Position numbers and translations under genes: made by a program. Shown here one piece after another: positions 39,037-52,050 of a stretch of DNA of 64,000 bases. The notes under the pieces are model-generated. The model saw nothing but the letters and a program-made list of their open reading frames with translations. It was not told the origin of the DNA and did not search any database. This DNA comes from Patagioenas fasciata. Its lineage: Eukaryota > Chordata > Aves > Columbiformes > Columbidae. Each line of letters opens with the position of its first letter. Positions within the stretch are counted from its first letter, which is position 1. The stretch is from positions 4,085,501 to 4,149,500 of the forward strand of contig NC_092520.1 of the NCBI RefSeq assembly GCF_037038585.1, read 5' to 3'.

Positions 39037-40082
39037 CTGAAAGACATGTCATCTGTATAACCCAGAAGGTACTGCAAAAATTCAGGCTTTTACTGGCAAA
39101 CAAATCTCATCCTCTCCTCTGGTATTCAAAAACCACTTGGAAATACAGATTTTTTTAAATAGCTCATTAGCCTTTCTGCTTGCTACAAGTAATCAAAATG
39201 CACTGAGAAAGGTCTTGGGTGGTAGGACCTCAGTTCACCATCATCTGGGAGAAATTTGTTCAGAGTTCCTGGAAGCTCTAGGACTATCGGAATCTCATTT
39301 TAAAAAGTCGCCTCTGACCTCATTTTCCATCTGAAAAATGTTCAGATCCTGTGACGTACCCTGTGTCACAGTGAAACAGGATTGAAAATCAGCCTTGGAA
39401 GTCAAGAGATGCTGGCAGCACGCTGGACCACCCGGTGTCCCCTCCTTGGAAAGGAAGACATCATTAGCCTGCCTGTCTAGCCAAAAACTGTTTATTTTCC
39501 CTCTCATTCCTTAGATGAGATCCACTCCCTTCCAAAGTAGCTCCCGAAGAACCAGTGCCAAGTTCTCAGGGAGAGGTATGTGTGCAGGATTCACAGGAAC
39601 ATGCACACAGATTAAGTGTGTGACAGCCAAAAAACACAGGCGACTGTCATCTGGGGCACTTGGGTTAGCTAATGTTTGGACTGTACTCTGAAGGATGAGA
39701 TGCTAAATTTCATCACCCATAATTTAAAATGCAAAGCTTGCAAAATAAATGAAAAAAATAGAAAAAGAGAGAAAAAGAAAAAAGAGAATGCTCTCAGCAT
39801 TGAAACGAGGTATGGGGCTTTGTGCAGAGAAAATAGAATTTTCTATCTATTTTCTATTGGATGTATTTACGTCATAAGTCTTTCCAGGCTCTGCCTGCCT
39901 TTTCAATTTCATGATCCTTCTGGGTTAAAGTTTTAGCAAAACTGACATCTAGGAAATCTGTTCCTGTGCAAGATTGCAAAAGATGTGAACACAGTACATC
40001 ACCAACACTATCTGAAGTGAATACTATATATAAAGTTTTCCATAGTATAAAAAGTTGTAGGTTAAAATTTTGTTATTATAGC

Positions 40083-40247
40083 ATCAACATAGTAATAATA
40101 GTAATAGTAGTAATAATAGCAATAGTAATATAGTAATATAGTAATATAGTAGTATAGTAGTATAGTAATATAGTAATATAGTAATATAGTAATATAGTAA
40201 TATAGTAATATAGTAATATAGTAATAGTAATAGTAATAGTAATGTAA
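40083..40247. repeat. AT-rich microsatellite, (ATATAGTA)n and related units
   Basis: About 160 bases of TAATAG and TATAGTAA units in long runs, intronic. Confidence 0.95.
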
Positions 40248-43200
40248 TTGTAGCCTAATTTAAAAGTGATCAGTTACTTGTTTTAGGACAATGTAACTTT
40301 ACTGTTATTTTAGCCTTCTTAGTTACAAAAGTGGAGTCTTCACATAGTTTTCAGATATATCTTAAGGACAGTGAAACTCTACAGCTGAAAGCTATGGGGA
40401 ACTTTGCAAGAACCCTTCTTGCTGTGACCTCTGAAAAGTTGTTGCTGCAGAGTCAAAGTAATAGGATTTAATATAATTTATGGAGGATGCAAACTGAGAG
40501 GTAAGAGATTGTAACTCCAGCCTAGTAGAGCATCACTTATTTAAAGTTTAAAAAAAAAAAAAAGAGGAAGAATGATGCATATAAAAAATGTTACACGGAC
40601 TTAAACAGCATGTCTGGATCAAACACAGCTTGCAGGGACTGCTGGAGATCAGGAAAAGCTGATTTAATGCTGTTTTGTTTAAATTGCCAATGTGTCATAC
40701 AAACTTGGATAAGACACTGCCCCTCAGAAACTCTACTAGTTCAGCTCCCATCCTTACCAGTACTCAAGAATTTGGTTCAAGCTCTTCAGGAGAGGATCTT
40801 TATCCACTAGAGGAAGCTTATTTCAGGGTCTAGTCTTCTATGGCACAACTGTAAAGACATCGTTGATACTACTGTGTCAAGGTTCTAGTGCTTGCCTAAC
40901 CAGTCCTTAATGAGTGCACACTAACGTGGCATATGCATAAAAAAGGATCTGGTTGTAGACATTTTAATTCATGCTTCAATATCAGCTTTGTCTGAGAAAA
41001 CACTAATTCAGCAACACCTCTCTTTGTCTTGTGGCGGTGGCACGATGGTGGCACTCAGAAGTATCAAAGCTCCTTATGTAATAGCTGTTGCAAGGACACA
41101 AAAAGGTGGTTCTTGTCGAAAAGCAGTCCTCAAAGGGGAGGATTTCATTCCATTTTAAGAAGCACAAATACAAGCTGCTGAGCTCCTGCTGTAGTCAGTG
41201 GAGGACAAATCAATGCAGTCAACTAAGCCGCTGTGAAAGCCTCTCCACATCCACACCTGAACAGCTCTCCAGGGTCCACTTGCATGTCCACCACATCTCT
41301 ACTGACCACAAAATGAATGCAGGCTCCTGGAAACACCTCCACCCGAGTGCCTAAATTTAGGTTTTCTACTCAGTCAGCGCTATCATCCAATCATTTCTGC
41401 AAAGCTTGCAACCTGGGATAGGCAAGAAGTTTAGGGTGAGGTGCCATCTATCTAGAGCACTGCTTGTAAGTCTGTCCTCCTGTTGCAGAAAGTTGTAAGT
41501 TCAAAACCAACCCTGCAGTGCAAGCATGGCTAAAGGACCTCTCCACGATGACAGCATCCAAGAGTTAATGCACTCGCTGCCTTCGCTGCCTGCGTGTGTT
41601 CCCCTTTGTCTAGACAGCCTCAGCAAAGGACTAGCAAAAACTTCCAGCAATAAATCTCCCACAGTAACAAGTTTCAGAGGAAACCAGAGACGAGAACATT
41701 ATGGCCAAGTTGTTTAATTACACAGGTTTGCTGGTTTGTTTTGAAATGGCGCTTTGCCGGGGTTTGCAGGGTCACTTAATGAGCCGTGCTGTCTACGACT
41801 CTGCAACAACCATCACTGGTGCCATGGAGGTTAATAAGTTCAATCGAAGTGCAGGGCTGCCTGCCAGAGGGCCTGACTGATAAACACATCCTCTTCAGCC
41901 TTCATGGAAAAGATTGTCTTCTCACCAGCGCTCGCCCTGGCCATCCAGCTGCAGCCCAGACGTGGTCAGGGTGGAAACAGCTGAGTCAGCTGAGTTTTTC
42001 TGCACAGGCAATCAAGTCGAGCGAGGAGAGCTAAGACTCCAGGGTCCATTTAAAGCAGGGGGAAAACTGTAGACCAAACATCGATCTTCTTGTCCTCCTC
42101 ATCATTGCCACAAATGGACCATGGGCATGGGCCAGAAAAAGTTCCCAGAGCTACAGCTCTCCATTTGGGGTTGGAGAGACGTGGGCAGCCCAAGCGTAAA
42201 TGACATTTACTGCTTTTTCAGAGAAGGGATCACGAGCTCTTCTTGGCACCAGTTTCCAGAGAGCAGTTGGCCCATGAAACTGTTGGTCACACCCATTCTG
42301 CATCCTTTCCAGGACAGTGAAAGTGTTACCCAAGATCTCCTCTCACCCCAAGCGCTTCCTCAAAACTTCCATGGTGCTGGTGATTCCCTCTTCATGCTTC
42401 TTTCCTCAGGAGAAATGGGGTCTAGGGTTAATGAAACTCTGCTGTAAGCTCAGTGGCTCAAAGAGCTGGTTTGCTTTGGAGCATACTTTTCTCACTCATC
42501 CCATGACAGTATGATGTTGCCAGATCTGTACAAAACAAGATCTGGTTTCTGCTTCTTTAGAAAGAAAAGAATAAACCAAACAATTCCTCCCCCTCTTCCT
42601 CTTACACTTTACACAACAGTTCATAGCAACATCACTTTCCAGATACCCGGAGTTCATAAAAACAAGGAAAAATGTAACTACCCCCCATACACATCACCCA
42701 GGGATGGATTTTCGGCTGGGTGTGTGGAAGACATGTTGCAGAACTGCTGTCAACAGGCAGCAGCAGATGTTGCACACAAAATTCCCCTCTTTCCGTGCTG
42801 AAAATGTGCTACTGGTGCCCCAGAGGCTCCTGCTCTGGGTAAGACGAGCTGGGGCCATAGATTCATCTAATTCCTGCCAGAGTATAAAACCCACAGTGCT
42901 CCTGCCATCATTCCTCAACACTTTAGGCTTTTGTGAAGAACCAGCTAAGACCACCGCTCTGCAAAGACAACAGAAGGGAGGTGTATTTTCAGAGATAACC
43001 CAAAAATAATAAATTATATGGTCTAGGAGATATGAAATACTGACTTTAGCTCTTCTCGAGTCACAGCGCTGTTTTTGGTATATTCTGTGTGAGATCCTTC
43101 TCTTTCTCTGCCCTTGTTTCCCTATGTATACATCAGGGGCCAGGATATAGGCATGTAAAACATGTGGACGCCAAAGATGCAAAAATGTGGGCATTATTGG

Positions 43201-43601
43201 AAAGGTGGAAGGATAAAAAAAAGCGCTGGTTAATACTGGGTGAGACTCCTGGTCAATTTTACTAATTTTTTAGCTTCCCGCAGTGGGCAGTACCCGGTAC
43301 TTTAAAGGAAGATGCGACGAAGTCTGGTGATGAAGAGGTGGGAAAAAAATACTAATGGATGACCTCAATATAAAATTACAAAGGTTCATATGTCTTCAAA
43401 AAATGTTGATTCTATGATAACAGCAGATGACTTTTCCTCCATTTAAAATCTCAGTCATACTTTCGGTTGCACGATGACTGCAATCCTCCTGTTTGTTTTG
43501 TTTAGTTTTGCAGTTTAATTTCACTTTATATAAAAAAGAACTTCTTTTCTTTTTAAATGAGCCACCTTCCTGTTCATTGAACAGACTGTGACTTTTGTAT
43601 T

Positions 43602-43651
43602 AGAGATAATTTACTTTCTTTATAACAGGTAGAGATAATTTACTTTATAAC
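43602..43651. repeat. Local imperfect duplication
   Basis: AGAGATAATTTACTTT appears twice, 29 bases apart, with following TATAAC in both copies. Confidence 0.7.
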
Positions 43652-44101
43652 ATGTTTTCTTATTTATATATATACCTGTATCACATATTCTTCCATCTAC
43701 ATCCTACCTGTAATAAACCTCCACAATCTTTTTCATTCTTTCACTCTATATTCCTGTTTTTCTGTGCTTTTTCATTTCAGAACAGAGTTACAAAGATGTC
43801 TGCATATCACACCGATGAAGATCCCGTGGCACATCAAAGAGCCACCCTTACAATGAAACCCTTGTGACTGACATTTCTGATGTAGTTCCTGACTGCGACA
43901 GAATACACAATTTCTCCTTCTAATGGAACTAAGCCATTTTCCTTCTTGGGGTTTGTGTTTCCATTTTAAAGCCCTTGTTGCTATGGAAGATTTTAAAGCA
44001 TCTTCTAAAAGTGCTTGCTTTGGGGCAGAGAGGGAGAAAGCATTCAAAGCTGAAAATACAGTTGCAAAGGAGTTCTTTGATGTTCAGGCGCAGCTGCCTA
44101 C

Positions 44102-44276
44102 CTGTGTGCAGCCCGATCCGTATCCTGAGGGGGATGTCTGGCATGTGTCTCATTTTGAATGTCCCCACCGAGCTGAGGATGTCCAGGGACATGTTGGCTA
44201 TCTCAGCCGCGTGCTTGTTTCCATTGCGTTTAGGGAGCCCTGAGGCAACCATGTAGGCATCACCGATTGTCTCCAC
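44102..44276 (-). CDS. Gucy2d (GC-D): Guanylate cyclase catalytic-domain exon 2
   Basis: The 175-base exon (acceptor GTATTTGCCAG, donor GTAGGC) encodes residues 464-521 plus a split Gly. [15 protein letters not shown] supplies the purine-selecting Glu (465, guanine-type) and the second metal-binding Asp (469). It continues [19 protein letters not shown] and ends RIRIGLHT. All catalytic positions expected in this exon are intact. Confidence 0.97.
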
Positions 44277-44399
44277 CTGGCAAATACCGTGACATTAATA
44301 AATAAATGCATAAATTGAAAAATATTGGAAAGAGCAGTAGAGACTACAAGAATGTTTTACCCAAACAGAGCTTGATCCTCATGGCCAGATACTCCTTAC

Positions 44400-44592
44400 C
44401 TTGTAAACGTCATGGTTTCCAAGCACGGCATCAAACAACGTATAAAGATCATTCAGAAGGTCAACTACTTCAATGGGTTCACTGAGGGCTGAAATGGTTG
44501 TGAAGCCCACGATGTCACTGAAGTAGATGGTCACCTGGTCAAAATACTCTGGCTCCACAGTGCCACCAGTCTTGAGGGCTTCTGCCACTGAT
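44400..44592 (-). CDS. Gucy2d (GC-D): Guanylate cyclase catalytic-domain exon 1
   Basis: The 193-base exon (acceptor GTTGTTATTTCAG, donor GTAAGG) encodes residues 400-463: [28 protein letters not shown] (first metal-binding Asp, residue 425) and [21 protein letters not shown]. The ISALSEP and AVLGNHD wording is what I recall for olfactory GC-D; retinal cyclases usually have ISAMSEP and AIIGSHD. This is the main sequence basis for the subtype call. Confidence 0.97.
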
Positions 44593-44775
44593 CTGAAATA
44601 ACAACACAAGACGACCTGGGCACAAACTCTTGTTGTAAGGTATACCCAAGAGCTCAGAAAGTCCTGTCCTACTGTGCTCAAAAGATATTCCATTAAATAG
44701 AAGGTTCCACACGGCTGTAACAAGAACAGATGAAAGTTTCTTACTTTGGAACGTACTTGTCAAAATTCAAGGTCA

Positions 44776-45477
44776 ACTTTGCAACCTATTAGAGAGCAGC
44801 ATAGGGGAAAGGGACCTGGGGGTCGTGGTGGACAGCAGGGTGACCATGAGCCAGCACTGCACCCTTGTGACCAGGAAGGCCAATGGTACCTTGGGTGGCG
44901 AGGAAGGGGGTGGTCAGTAGGTCAGAGAGGTTCTCCTGCCCCTCTACTCTGCCCTGGGGAGACCACCCCTGGAATATTGTGTCCAGTTGTGGCCCCTCAG
45001 TTCCAGAAGGACAGGGAACTGCTGCAGAGAGTCCAGTGCAGGGCAACAAAGATGCTGAAGGGAGTGGAGCATCTCCCGTGTGAGGAAAGGCTGAGGGAGC
45101 TGGGGCTCTGGAGCTGGAGAAGAGGAGACTGAGGGGTGACCTCATTAATGTTTACAGATATATAAAGGGTGAGTGTCAGGAGGATGGAGCCAGGCTCTTC
45201 TCGGTGACAACCAGTGATAGGACAAGGGGTAATGGGTTCAAACTGGAACACAAGAGGTTCCACTTAAATTTGAGAAGAAACTTCTTCTCAGTGAAGGTGA
45301 CAGAGCCCAAAACAGGCTGCCCAGGGAGGTTGTGGAGTCTCCTTCTCTGCAGACATTCAAACCCGCCTGGACACCTTCCTGTGGAACCTCAGCTGGGTGT
45401 TCCTGCTCCATGGGGGGATTGCACTGAATGAGCTTTCCAGGTCCTTTCCAACCCCTGACATTCTGGGATTCTGTGAA
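44776..45477 (+). mobile_element. CR1 retrotransposon 3' fragment in cyclase intron
   Basis: Plus orientation, about 700 bases, with GAGCCAGGCTCTTCTCGGTG and a GGGATTCTGTGA tail. It fills most of the intron between the dimerisation-linker and first catalytic exons and starts and ends within 100-190 bases of them. Confidence 0.93.
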
Positions 45478-45576
45478 CTCACTGGGTTCTGGGAAATTCT
45501 TTTGTTCATACTAGCTATGTATTGCCAAGGCATTTTATTTATTTTGGTTTTAACCATCTAAAATACTAATACTTAC

Positions 45577-45740
45577 GGGGGGAGCATTTGTGACAGTAGC
45601 TTTTCTGTCTTCTGTTTTTCAATCTCCAGCTCTTCAGTCCGCTCCCTGATTAAATCTTCCAGGTTGCTTGAATACTGCTCAAGCATCCTGAGCATTGAGT
45701 CAATGATATTGGTCTTTTTCCCTTTGTTTATGGTTTTGAA
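45577..45740 (-). CDS. Gucy2d (GC-D): Guanylate cyclase dimerisation-linker exon
   Basis: The 164-base exon (acceptor TTTTTCCAG, donor GTAAGT) encodes residues 345-398 plus a split proline. It contains [20 protein letters not shown], then [20 protein letters not shown] and the start of QMLPP. The amphipathic, charged heptad pattern forms the parallel coiled coil that holds the two cyclase domains as a dimer; in retinal cyclases, mutations here cause dominant cone-rod disease. A CR1 begins about 100 bases downstream in the following intron. Confidence 0.97.
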
Positions 45741-46992
45741 CTGGAAAAACAAACTGAAGAGTTATTTCCCCATCTCATTACACCATTGTAATACTCTAAG
45801 TTTGGAAAAGAAGTGAAAGCAAACACTTATTTTAAAGGGACAATGGTAAAAACTGGTTTTGTTAGTGGTAATAGTTCGAGAATAAAGGAAAAAGGCAAAA
45901 TAGAAGGCGAATTTGCATTAATAACTCTGGAAGCTACCTGGGAACGTTTTGCTGCTTTATGAACTTTCAGTAAGGGTTAAGTCTAACAACACCTTCCATG
46001 GGATGACAGCATGTATGTGAGTTGTTACGGAGTTGTTTGCACCCTCATTTGTGCCATGACCAGCCTTTAGGGTACCTTGCAGCTATTTGCACTCAGAGGT
46101 GCAAATTTCAGGGCAGTAGCAACAATCAAAATGTGTTTCTTTCTTACTCATTGTAAATCCATCTCTGCACACTGGCATGTATGCATACTACCACCCCATA
46201 TCCCAAATTCCTCATTTTGTTATGCCTTCTTCACCTGAAGCTGAGCCTCTGGACCATTTGGATAATCTGTGGCTTCAGATGCTGCTTTAAACTCAACACT
46301 GGAGTCAAACAGGTGTAAAATTAATCACAGTTTCATAGAACTGAAAGGTTAAAATTATGGATGTTGGTTCATCTAGTTTGACCTTGTAAGAATGTGGGAA
46401 CAGTACTGCTGAGTTAGACAAGGGATTAATTTTGCATCTACCTGTCCATGGGTCTGGCCAATAATATGTGTCTGGAAATGCTGTTCAAACAGGACTTAGG
46501 TCCAGTTTTATTTCCCCATTAGATGCTCCCAGCCTCCCCTAATCTGCAGTTCAGAGACCTCCTATGACAAGCATTGTATTTAGATTTAACAGCCTTTGGT
46601 GAATTTTCCTTTTAAATGAATGACCTTGTAAATACTTTAGAAGATCAAACAACATATTGATCTGAAGATGCCATCACAATTTACAGATTTTTGATCTCCA
46701 TCAGACCATCCGGGCAGGTACACTGCAAATGTGAGGACACCAAGCCCGTGTTCATGCTGCTGCACACCCCATGTGGCGGTGCTGTGGCAGCCCAAGTTCA
46801 GGACAAGGTGTAAGCCAGGACAGGCCTGGCCAACAGAAATAAATATCTAGACACCATGAACCATAAAATACAATAGCAAAGGTGAGACTAGAGCTCTGGG
46901 ATTTATTCTGACATTATTTAAGGGCTCACTTAAAGAAATAAAACACTTTCCTGCCAAGTAAAAGGACTGCACCTGCTGCTCTGTTCACTGAC

Positions 46993-47141
46993 CTTATGAA
47001 ATATCTCCTCAAAGGTTGGACGTCGTTCAGGGGCTTCACCCCAACATTGCTTCATGACCTGGATGCACTCCAGGGGGGCCAGCTCAGGGGCTATGTTTGG
47101 GCGGCACAGGGGAGGGGGCTTCTTCACTTTCTTTATAATTT
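46993..47141 (-). CDS. Gucy2d (GC-D): Guanylate cyclase kinase-homology terminal exon
   Basis: The 149-base exon (acceptor CTCTTTGTGGCAG, donor GTCAGT) encodes residues 295-344: KKPPPLCRPNIAPE, then LAPLECIQVMKQCWGEAPE and RRPTFEEIFHK. The cysteine-tryptophan CW and the RPTF motif are the classic end of a kinase fold. Phase 0 at the 3' end. Confidence 0.96.
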
Positions 47142-47337
47142 CTGCCACAAAGAGAAGAATGGGAAGCACGTTGTGAGATGGAGGGTCTTGGTGGGGAAAA
47201 AGGACATGGACATTTTCACCTGTCCCCTGCTTGCTCCTTCAACCATCGCTGTTATTACTCACCACCCAAATGCTTTGTCAAGTGAACCTGAGGGTTTCAG
47301 CTTTCCTCTGCCAGGAGTATCTTGGAGAATTCAGAAG

Positions 47338-47491
47338 ATAATTGTGGTAGATGCCCCATCCCTGGAGACATTCAAGGTCAGGCTGGATGGGGCTCTGAGT
47401 TGAAGATATCCCTGTTCATAGCAGGGGGATTGGACTAGATGAGCTTTGAAGGTCCTGTCCCACACAAACTATTCTATGGTTCTATACTTCT
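47338..47491 (+). mobile_element. Short CR1 3' fragment
   Basis: Plus orientation; ATGCCCCATCCCTGGAGACA and GATGAGCTTTGAAGGTCC, ending in decayed TTCTATG repeats. Confidence 0.88.
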
Positions 47492-48904
47492 ATGATAAGA
47501 GATTCATCCATCTTCTTCCTCTGGTGAAACAGGTTATGAGCAATAGAGTGGCTGGATGGGGGAAGGTTGTGCGACAGATCTATGTGTGAACTCACAGGCT
47601 TATATTTAATGGAATTACCTGTGATTCTCTCCATTAGGATCTGTAGTCCTCTAAGGGAGCACAGGGCTATGGGCGAGCCCAGACAGGAAGGATACGAGCC
47701 TCTGAAAATTCATCATGAACTGGGATCCAGTACGTAGGAGGTTGATGAGAATGGAGACAGTGGAAAGTATTTTAAGGGGGAGAGTTTGGGTTCAAAACAA
47801 CATCTGGGCAGTGACTCCCTATCCAGAGGTTAAAAAAAGCTAATAAGGAACTGAGAAGTCAGTCCTTGAATCTGTGCTTTTTAGATAAAACAGTCCTACA
47901 GTGAAGGAGAGGGGCTTCAGGTTTTGTTGAGAGCTAAAGTATGGATGGAGGAGTCTGTGATGTCTGAACCCAACCTCGACTTGAATTTTCAGTTTGTTTC
48001 TGAAGGAAAAATGTGATGTTCTTTTTTTTTTTTTTAATCCAAAGTGATTTTATTTGAAGGTTTCATCATGTGTAGTGCAGAGCAGTCATCTGGAGTGAAA
48101 ACCACCCTCTTTCTGGCAGGAACCCTGCATTTCCACAGCTGTGACTGTGAGTACCCAAAGCTTTTCGGTGTTGACAGCTCATTTTAAAGTTCTTTGGCTC
48201 TTCCCACCAGTCTCCACCACATGAACTAAACAAAGCACCTGGCCCAAATATTTCCAAGGGCCAGCCAAGGGGAAATGCCTTCCTCAGACAGTTTTAAAGT
48301 TCACGCCATGAGTGAAAGCTCCTTGAGGATTAGGATGCAATGAGTAGAAATTCATCATTTTATCACGTCAGGAAACCGGAGTGCACTGCATGCAACATTT
48401 GCTGGAGGTTCCCCATAGGGACAAGGTGGGGGGACACCTGCTAATTACGTCATAGGCTACATCATTGATCCAGCTCTTAATTACAGAGCAGGTTACATCA
48501 TAATCATCATTGTCATTGCATTGGTGTAGCAGGTTGGGGTGCAGCAAAGTCAGGGCCCCATTTTTCCAGGCACTGGAAAACTGGCAAATACTGAATGGCC
48601 GTACCCCACTTGGTGACTGTCCAGCTTAAAATGTGTTGAGAATGGACTTTCACTGAAATCAGATCTGTTTTGATTGTTCTCACCCCCTCCCTGCTCAAAT
48701 GTTTGTGAGTTGTCTGCAGTGTGTTCACTTTACCTATGCATGGACAACAGTTTGAACTAATGAGAGTTGCACCATGAGCAGTTCCTAAGGAGTTTACCTA
48801 TTTGCTATTTGTGATACAAGCCACCTTATCTATGTCAGCAGGGTCATGATGTATTGTTTTGGTCTCTGCTGAAGAGCAAACATCTTCAGAACCTGAGAGA
48901 ATGG

Positions 48905-49159
48905 CAGGAAGATGTGCCAAGGGAGGTTCAGGTTGGACATGAGGAAAAGGTTCTTCACCCAGAGGTGCTGGACACTGGAACAGGCTCCCCAGGGAGGTGT
49001 CACGGCCCCAAGCTCATGGCCCCAAGTGTTCAAGAAGAGACTGGACAACGTCCTCAGACACACGGTGTGAACTGTGGGGTGTCCTGTGCAGGGACAGGAG
49101 TTGGATTCAGTGATCCTTGTGGGTCTCTTCCAGCTCAGGACGTTCTATGATTCTATGAG
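48905..49159 (+). mobile_element. CR1 3' fragment, divergent subfamily
   Basis: Plus orientation; GGTTCTTCACCCAGAGG and GGGTCTCTTCCAGCTCAGGA, ending TTCTATGATTCTATGAGA. Confidence 0.88.
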
Positions 49160-49563
49160 AACCCCTTTAAATGAGGAAGGAATTAAAGAAAAATAGATGG
49201 ACATAAGGACAAAGCAGGATGTTAGAAAAGGGTCCAGCTAAAAAACCTCAACCCTCATGACAGACAAAAACGGGCCAATGGGTAAAGAAAGGAATTCCCA
49301 AGATATGGGGAATTCTGCCATCAGATTTCACCCCACACCTTGATGAAAAATCAGAGTTTTGATGGAGAACGGGAGGTGAGATCAGAACCAAACATTTAGG
49401 TGTTTATTATGGATGTTTTGTTGAAAACAGCCTTTTGTCACTCAGAAAGGTCACGAGATTGGGACATTATTTCCATAGTAAAGTTTTACCCGAGGGGCTT
49501 GGCCAGACCTTTCAGAAGCCCTGTGTGTAAAGCCATTAGAAATGTACTCAAAGAGTTGCCTAC

Positions 49564-49713
49564 CTTCAGCTGAGAGTTCTGACATGCAGTACGGTGGACC
49601 CCGAACAATCACTTCTTGAAGGATGATTGCAAAGCTGTAAATGTCCCCTTTGAATGTGCCTTTTCTGTGCATGTCTGGGTCTCTCAGTAATTCTGGAGCT
49701 GTCCATAGCAATT
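49564..49713 (-). CDS. Gucy2d (GC-D): Guanylate cyclase kinase-homology C-lobe exon
   Basis: The 150-base exon (acceptor GGTTTTCTTTAG, donor GTAGGC) encodes residues 245-295 including [11 protein letters not shown] (APE motif, 250-252), the [17 protein letters not shown] helix and [11 protein letters not shown]. The sequence matches kinase C-lobes of sensory guanylate cyclases. Both ends are split codons that join cleanly to neighbours. Confidence 0.96.
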
Positions 49714-50986
49714 CTAAAGAAAACCGAGTATCATGTTGAGCTCAGACTATTGCAAATTAAGTGCTTAAATGAACATTTTAGTATTTTGAGGAGAAGTTCG
49801 AACATACTTCATTATTTACTGTATCAATTCTTTTATTTCTTGTGATGTGTTAGAAATATTAAACTCCAATCCCGACAAAAAAAAGGAATTTTCCAAATTT
49901 CACTCTACCTTTTAAAAAAAATATATTGTCGTACCAACAATTTATGTCCTATGGCAACAGCCCTGAACTTCAACATAAGAAGATTTCTCACCATTGTCAA
50001 AAGCTTTAACAACTTTTTTGGTTTTCAAATATTAGACAGACAAAATGTTGGTGCTGAAACATGGATTTCTTGTTGCTCTTTTACAAAGCGTCTGTAACTA
50101 AAATATTTTCTGTAGTCCTTCTTAAGATGAAAGCAGATTCCATAACAGAAGTTCGTGGCAGTCTGAAGTATGATCAGTCTTTATAATCATATAGTTCAAG
50201 GAATAAAAGACACAGCTGTAAAAGACGGCCTCATCAAGAAATAAGTCTTTGTCAAACTGGGTTATTTTTAACCTGATAACTGTATATTTTGGGTAGTAAG
50301 AAAAAGTGACATTTTTGCTACTGCAATATATATAACTTCTTTAAGGGAGGAGAAGGTCTTCTGGCAACTGCTGTCTCTGAGACTGGAAATGCATAGGAAC
50401 CAAATCCTGTGACACTACATACCACTAGAAACCAGGTTTCAAGGATAAACTGGGATACCAGACCAATCCCAAGGTACCAAGGAACCAGGCAAAAGAAATC
50501 CAGTCAAAGTCTCCAAATCTGGTCCCATGAGACACTGTCCCTAAGTGACGGGACATGTGGCAGCCGTTGGTGACTGGGATGAAAGTAACCTATTTCAAAG
50601 CCACCTGTATCGTCTTGTGTTTCAGATGGTTCAGTTTTACAAAACAAGGCTCTTTGCATTTGGTTTAACCTAGAACTTCAAATATAGGGTTGGAACTAAG
50701 CATGTGAAGCCAGTTCCACGAGTCACAGAAATTCAAGATTGGGCACTATGACAAGCTTAAGTTCTGCCACTGCTTCCAATAAAATATCTTTCCATTCCCA
50801 TGACACTCTGTTATGCATTTCACTTTCAGAAGTCTGTAAAAGACTTCGTTTAACCTTCCCTGTAGCAATGCACTTTATATAAGCAACTAGATTTTGTGAG
50901 GCTGAGCCCCACAGTTGCATTAGGACCAGCCTCTGTTAAATCAATGGACAAATATTTCCCCAAAAATATTTCCTTATGGCACCTAC

Positions 50987-51143
50987 CTTCTGGGGGTGGC
51001 TGGATATATGGGCATTTCTGTGCTTCTAAGAGCTCATTATAACCATAGTCAGTAATCTTCAGTACAAACCGACCATCCACAACACAGTTACGAGACTTGA
51101 GACGTCCATGGGCAAAATCTCGGTGATGCAAATATCTAATTCC
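50987..51143 (-). CDS. Gucy2d (GC-D): Guanylate cyclase kinase-homology exon (pseudo-catalytic loop)
   Basis: The 157-base exon (acceptor TTTCATAG, donor GTAGGT) encodes residues 193-244 plus a split Glu codon. The loop that is HRDLKxxN in active kinases reads AHGRLKSRN here, so the catalytic aspartate is missing. The DFG motif reads DYG (224-226). Both features are normal for this family and mark the domain as a pseudokinase that regulates the cyclase instead of phosphorylating substrates. Confidence 0.96.
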
Positions 51144-51657
51144 CTATGAAACACAGAGAAAACTGAGGCTATTCCTTAAGAATCATCCATCAGCATTTAG
51201 AGACACCAAGTAAAATTGTCACCTTGGATAGCATCAAATACAGCATTGATTCTATATTAGAGTGCCTATCAACACAATAAACTGTGGGAAAAGTTCAGAA
51301 ATGGATTAGGAACAATAATTAGGCTATCTGCACCTAAAGTAATACTGAAAAGGACTGGTAGCTTTAGGAACACCCAGATGTCTCCCTCTGTATCCCTTGG
51401 ACTCATTGCACTTAGAAGTTGTGCTTTTAGACAAGGTTAAGAAGGCAGACACAAGTGGTACCCAATGGAAGCCATTACAAGCTGGATGCCCTTACCCAGC
51501 TCCCTCAAGGAGGATCAGAAGGTGGATCATGGGCTGTAAGAACAGTTCTGTCAGTCTACCCTCTGTAGGCCACCTGTCCCCATTCTGTAGTTCACCATTA
51601 GGAGTTGAAAACATGCAAGACATGATTGGAAGTGTGTGAATACTCTTGTAAAGTGAC

Positions 51658-52050
51658 TGTAGAATCATTTTGGTTGGTAAAAGACCCTCAAGATCACGGA
51701 GTCCAACCATTAACCCAACACTGTCACTAACCCATATCTCTAAAGCTCTCATCTATGCATCTTTCAAACCCCTCCAGGGATGGTGACTCCAGCACTGCCC
51801 TGGGCAGCCTGTTCCAATGCCCGACAGCCCTTTGGGGAAGAAATCGTTTCCCAGATCCAACCTCAACCTCCTCTGGCGCAACTTGAGGCTGTTTCCTCTC
51901 ATCCTGGTGTTTGTTCCTTGGGAGAAGAGACCAACACGCTCCATTCTCCAGCCTCCTTTCAGGCAGTTGCAGAGAGCAAGAAAGTGTTCCCTCAGCCTCC
52001 TTTTCTCCAGGCTAAACAACCCCAGTTCCCTCCAATCCACACGGATGCAT
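51658..52050 (-). mobile_element. CR1 retrotransposon 3' fragment in cyclase intron
   Basis: Minus orientation, about 390 bases, sharing GATGGTGACTCCAGCACTGC and following sequence with the 2763-3053 copy. It lies between two kinase-homology exons. Confidence 0.92.

Larger units (their letters stand above)
39037..44101. other. Long intron inside the catalytic domain
   Basis: This 5.1 kb intron contains an AT-rich microsatellite (40083-40247), an imperfect local duplication at 43602-43651 and A-rich tracts. No exon or clear CR1 was seen in it. The many short open frames here have no family resemblance or splice support. Confidence 0.75.
47142..49563. other. Intron with two CR1 fragments
   Basis: It holds plus-orientation CR1 3' fragments at about 47338-47491 and 48905-49159 and a poly-T run near 48022. 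No exon was seen. Confidence 0.8.

Noticed and set aside
44400-44592. Assignment of the cyclase to retinal GC-E or GC-F
   Set aside because: ISALSEP, AVLGNHD and IHVSQSTV agree better with remembered olfactory GC-D than with retinal wording. The call rests on memory and needs a tree.
44746-45263. Open frames of 118-128 codons on both strands
   Set aside because: They fall within a CR1 insertion in a cyclase intron and match the chance frames of the CR1 at 19861-20381.
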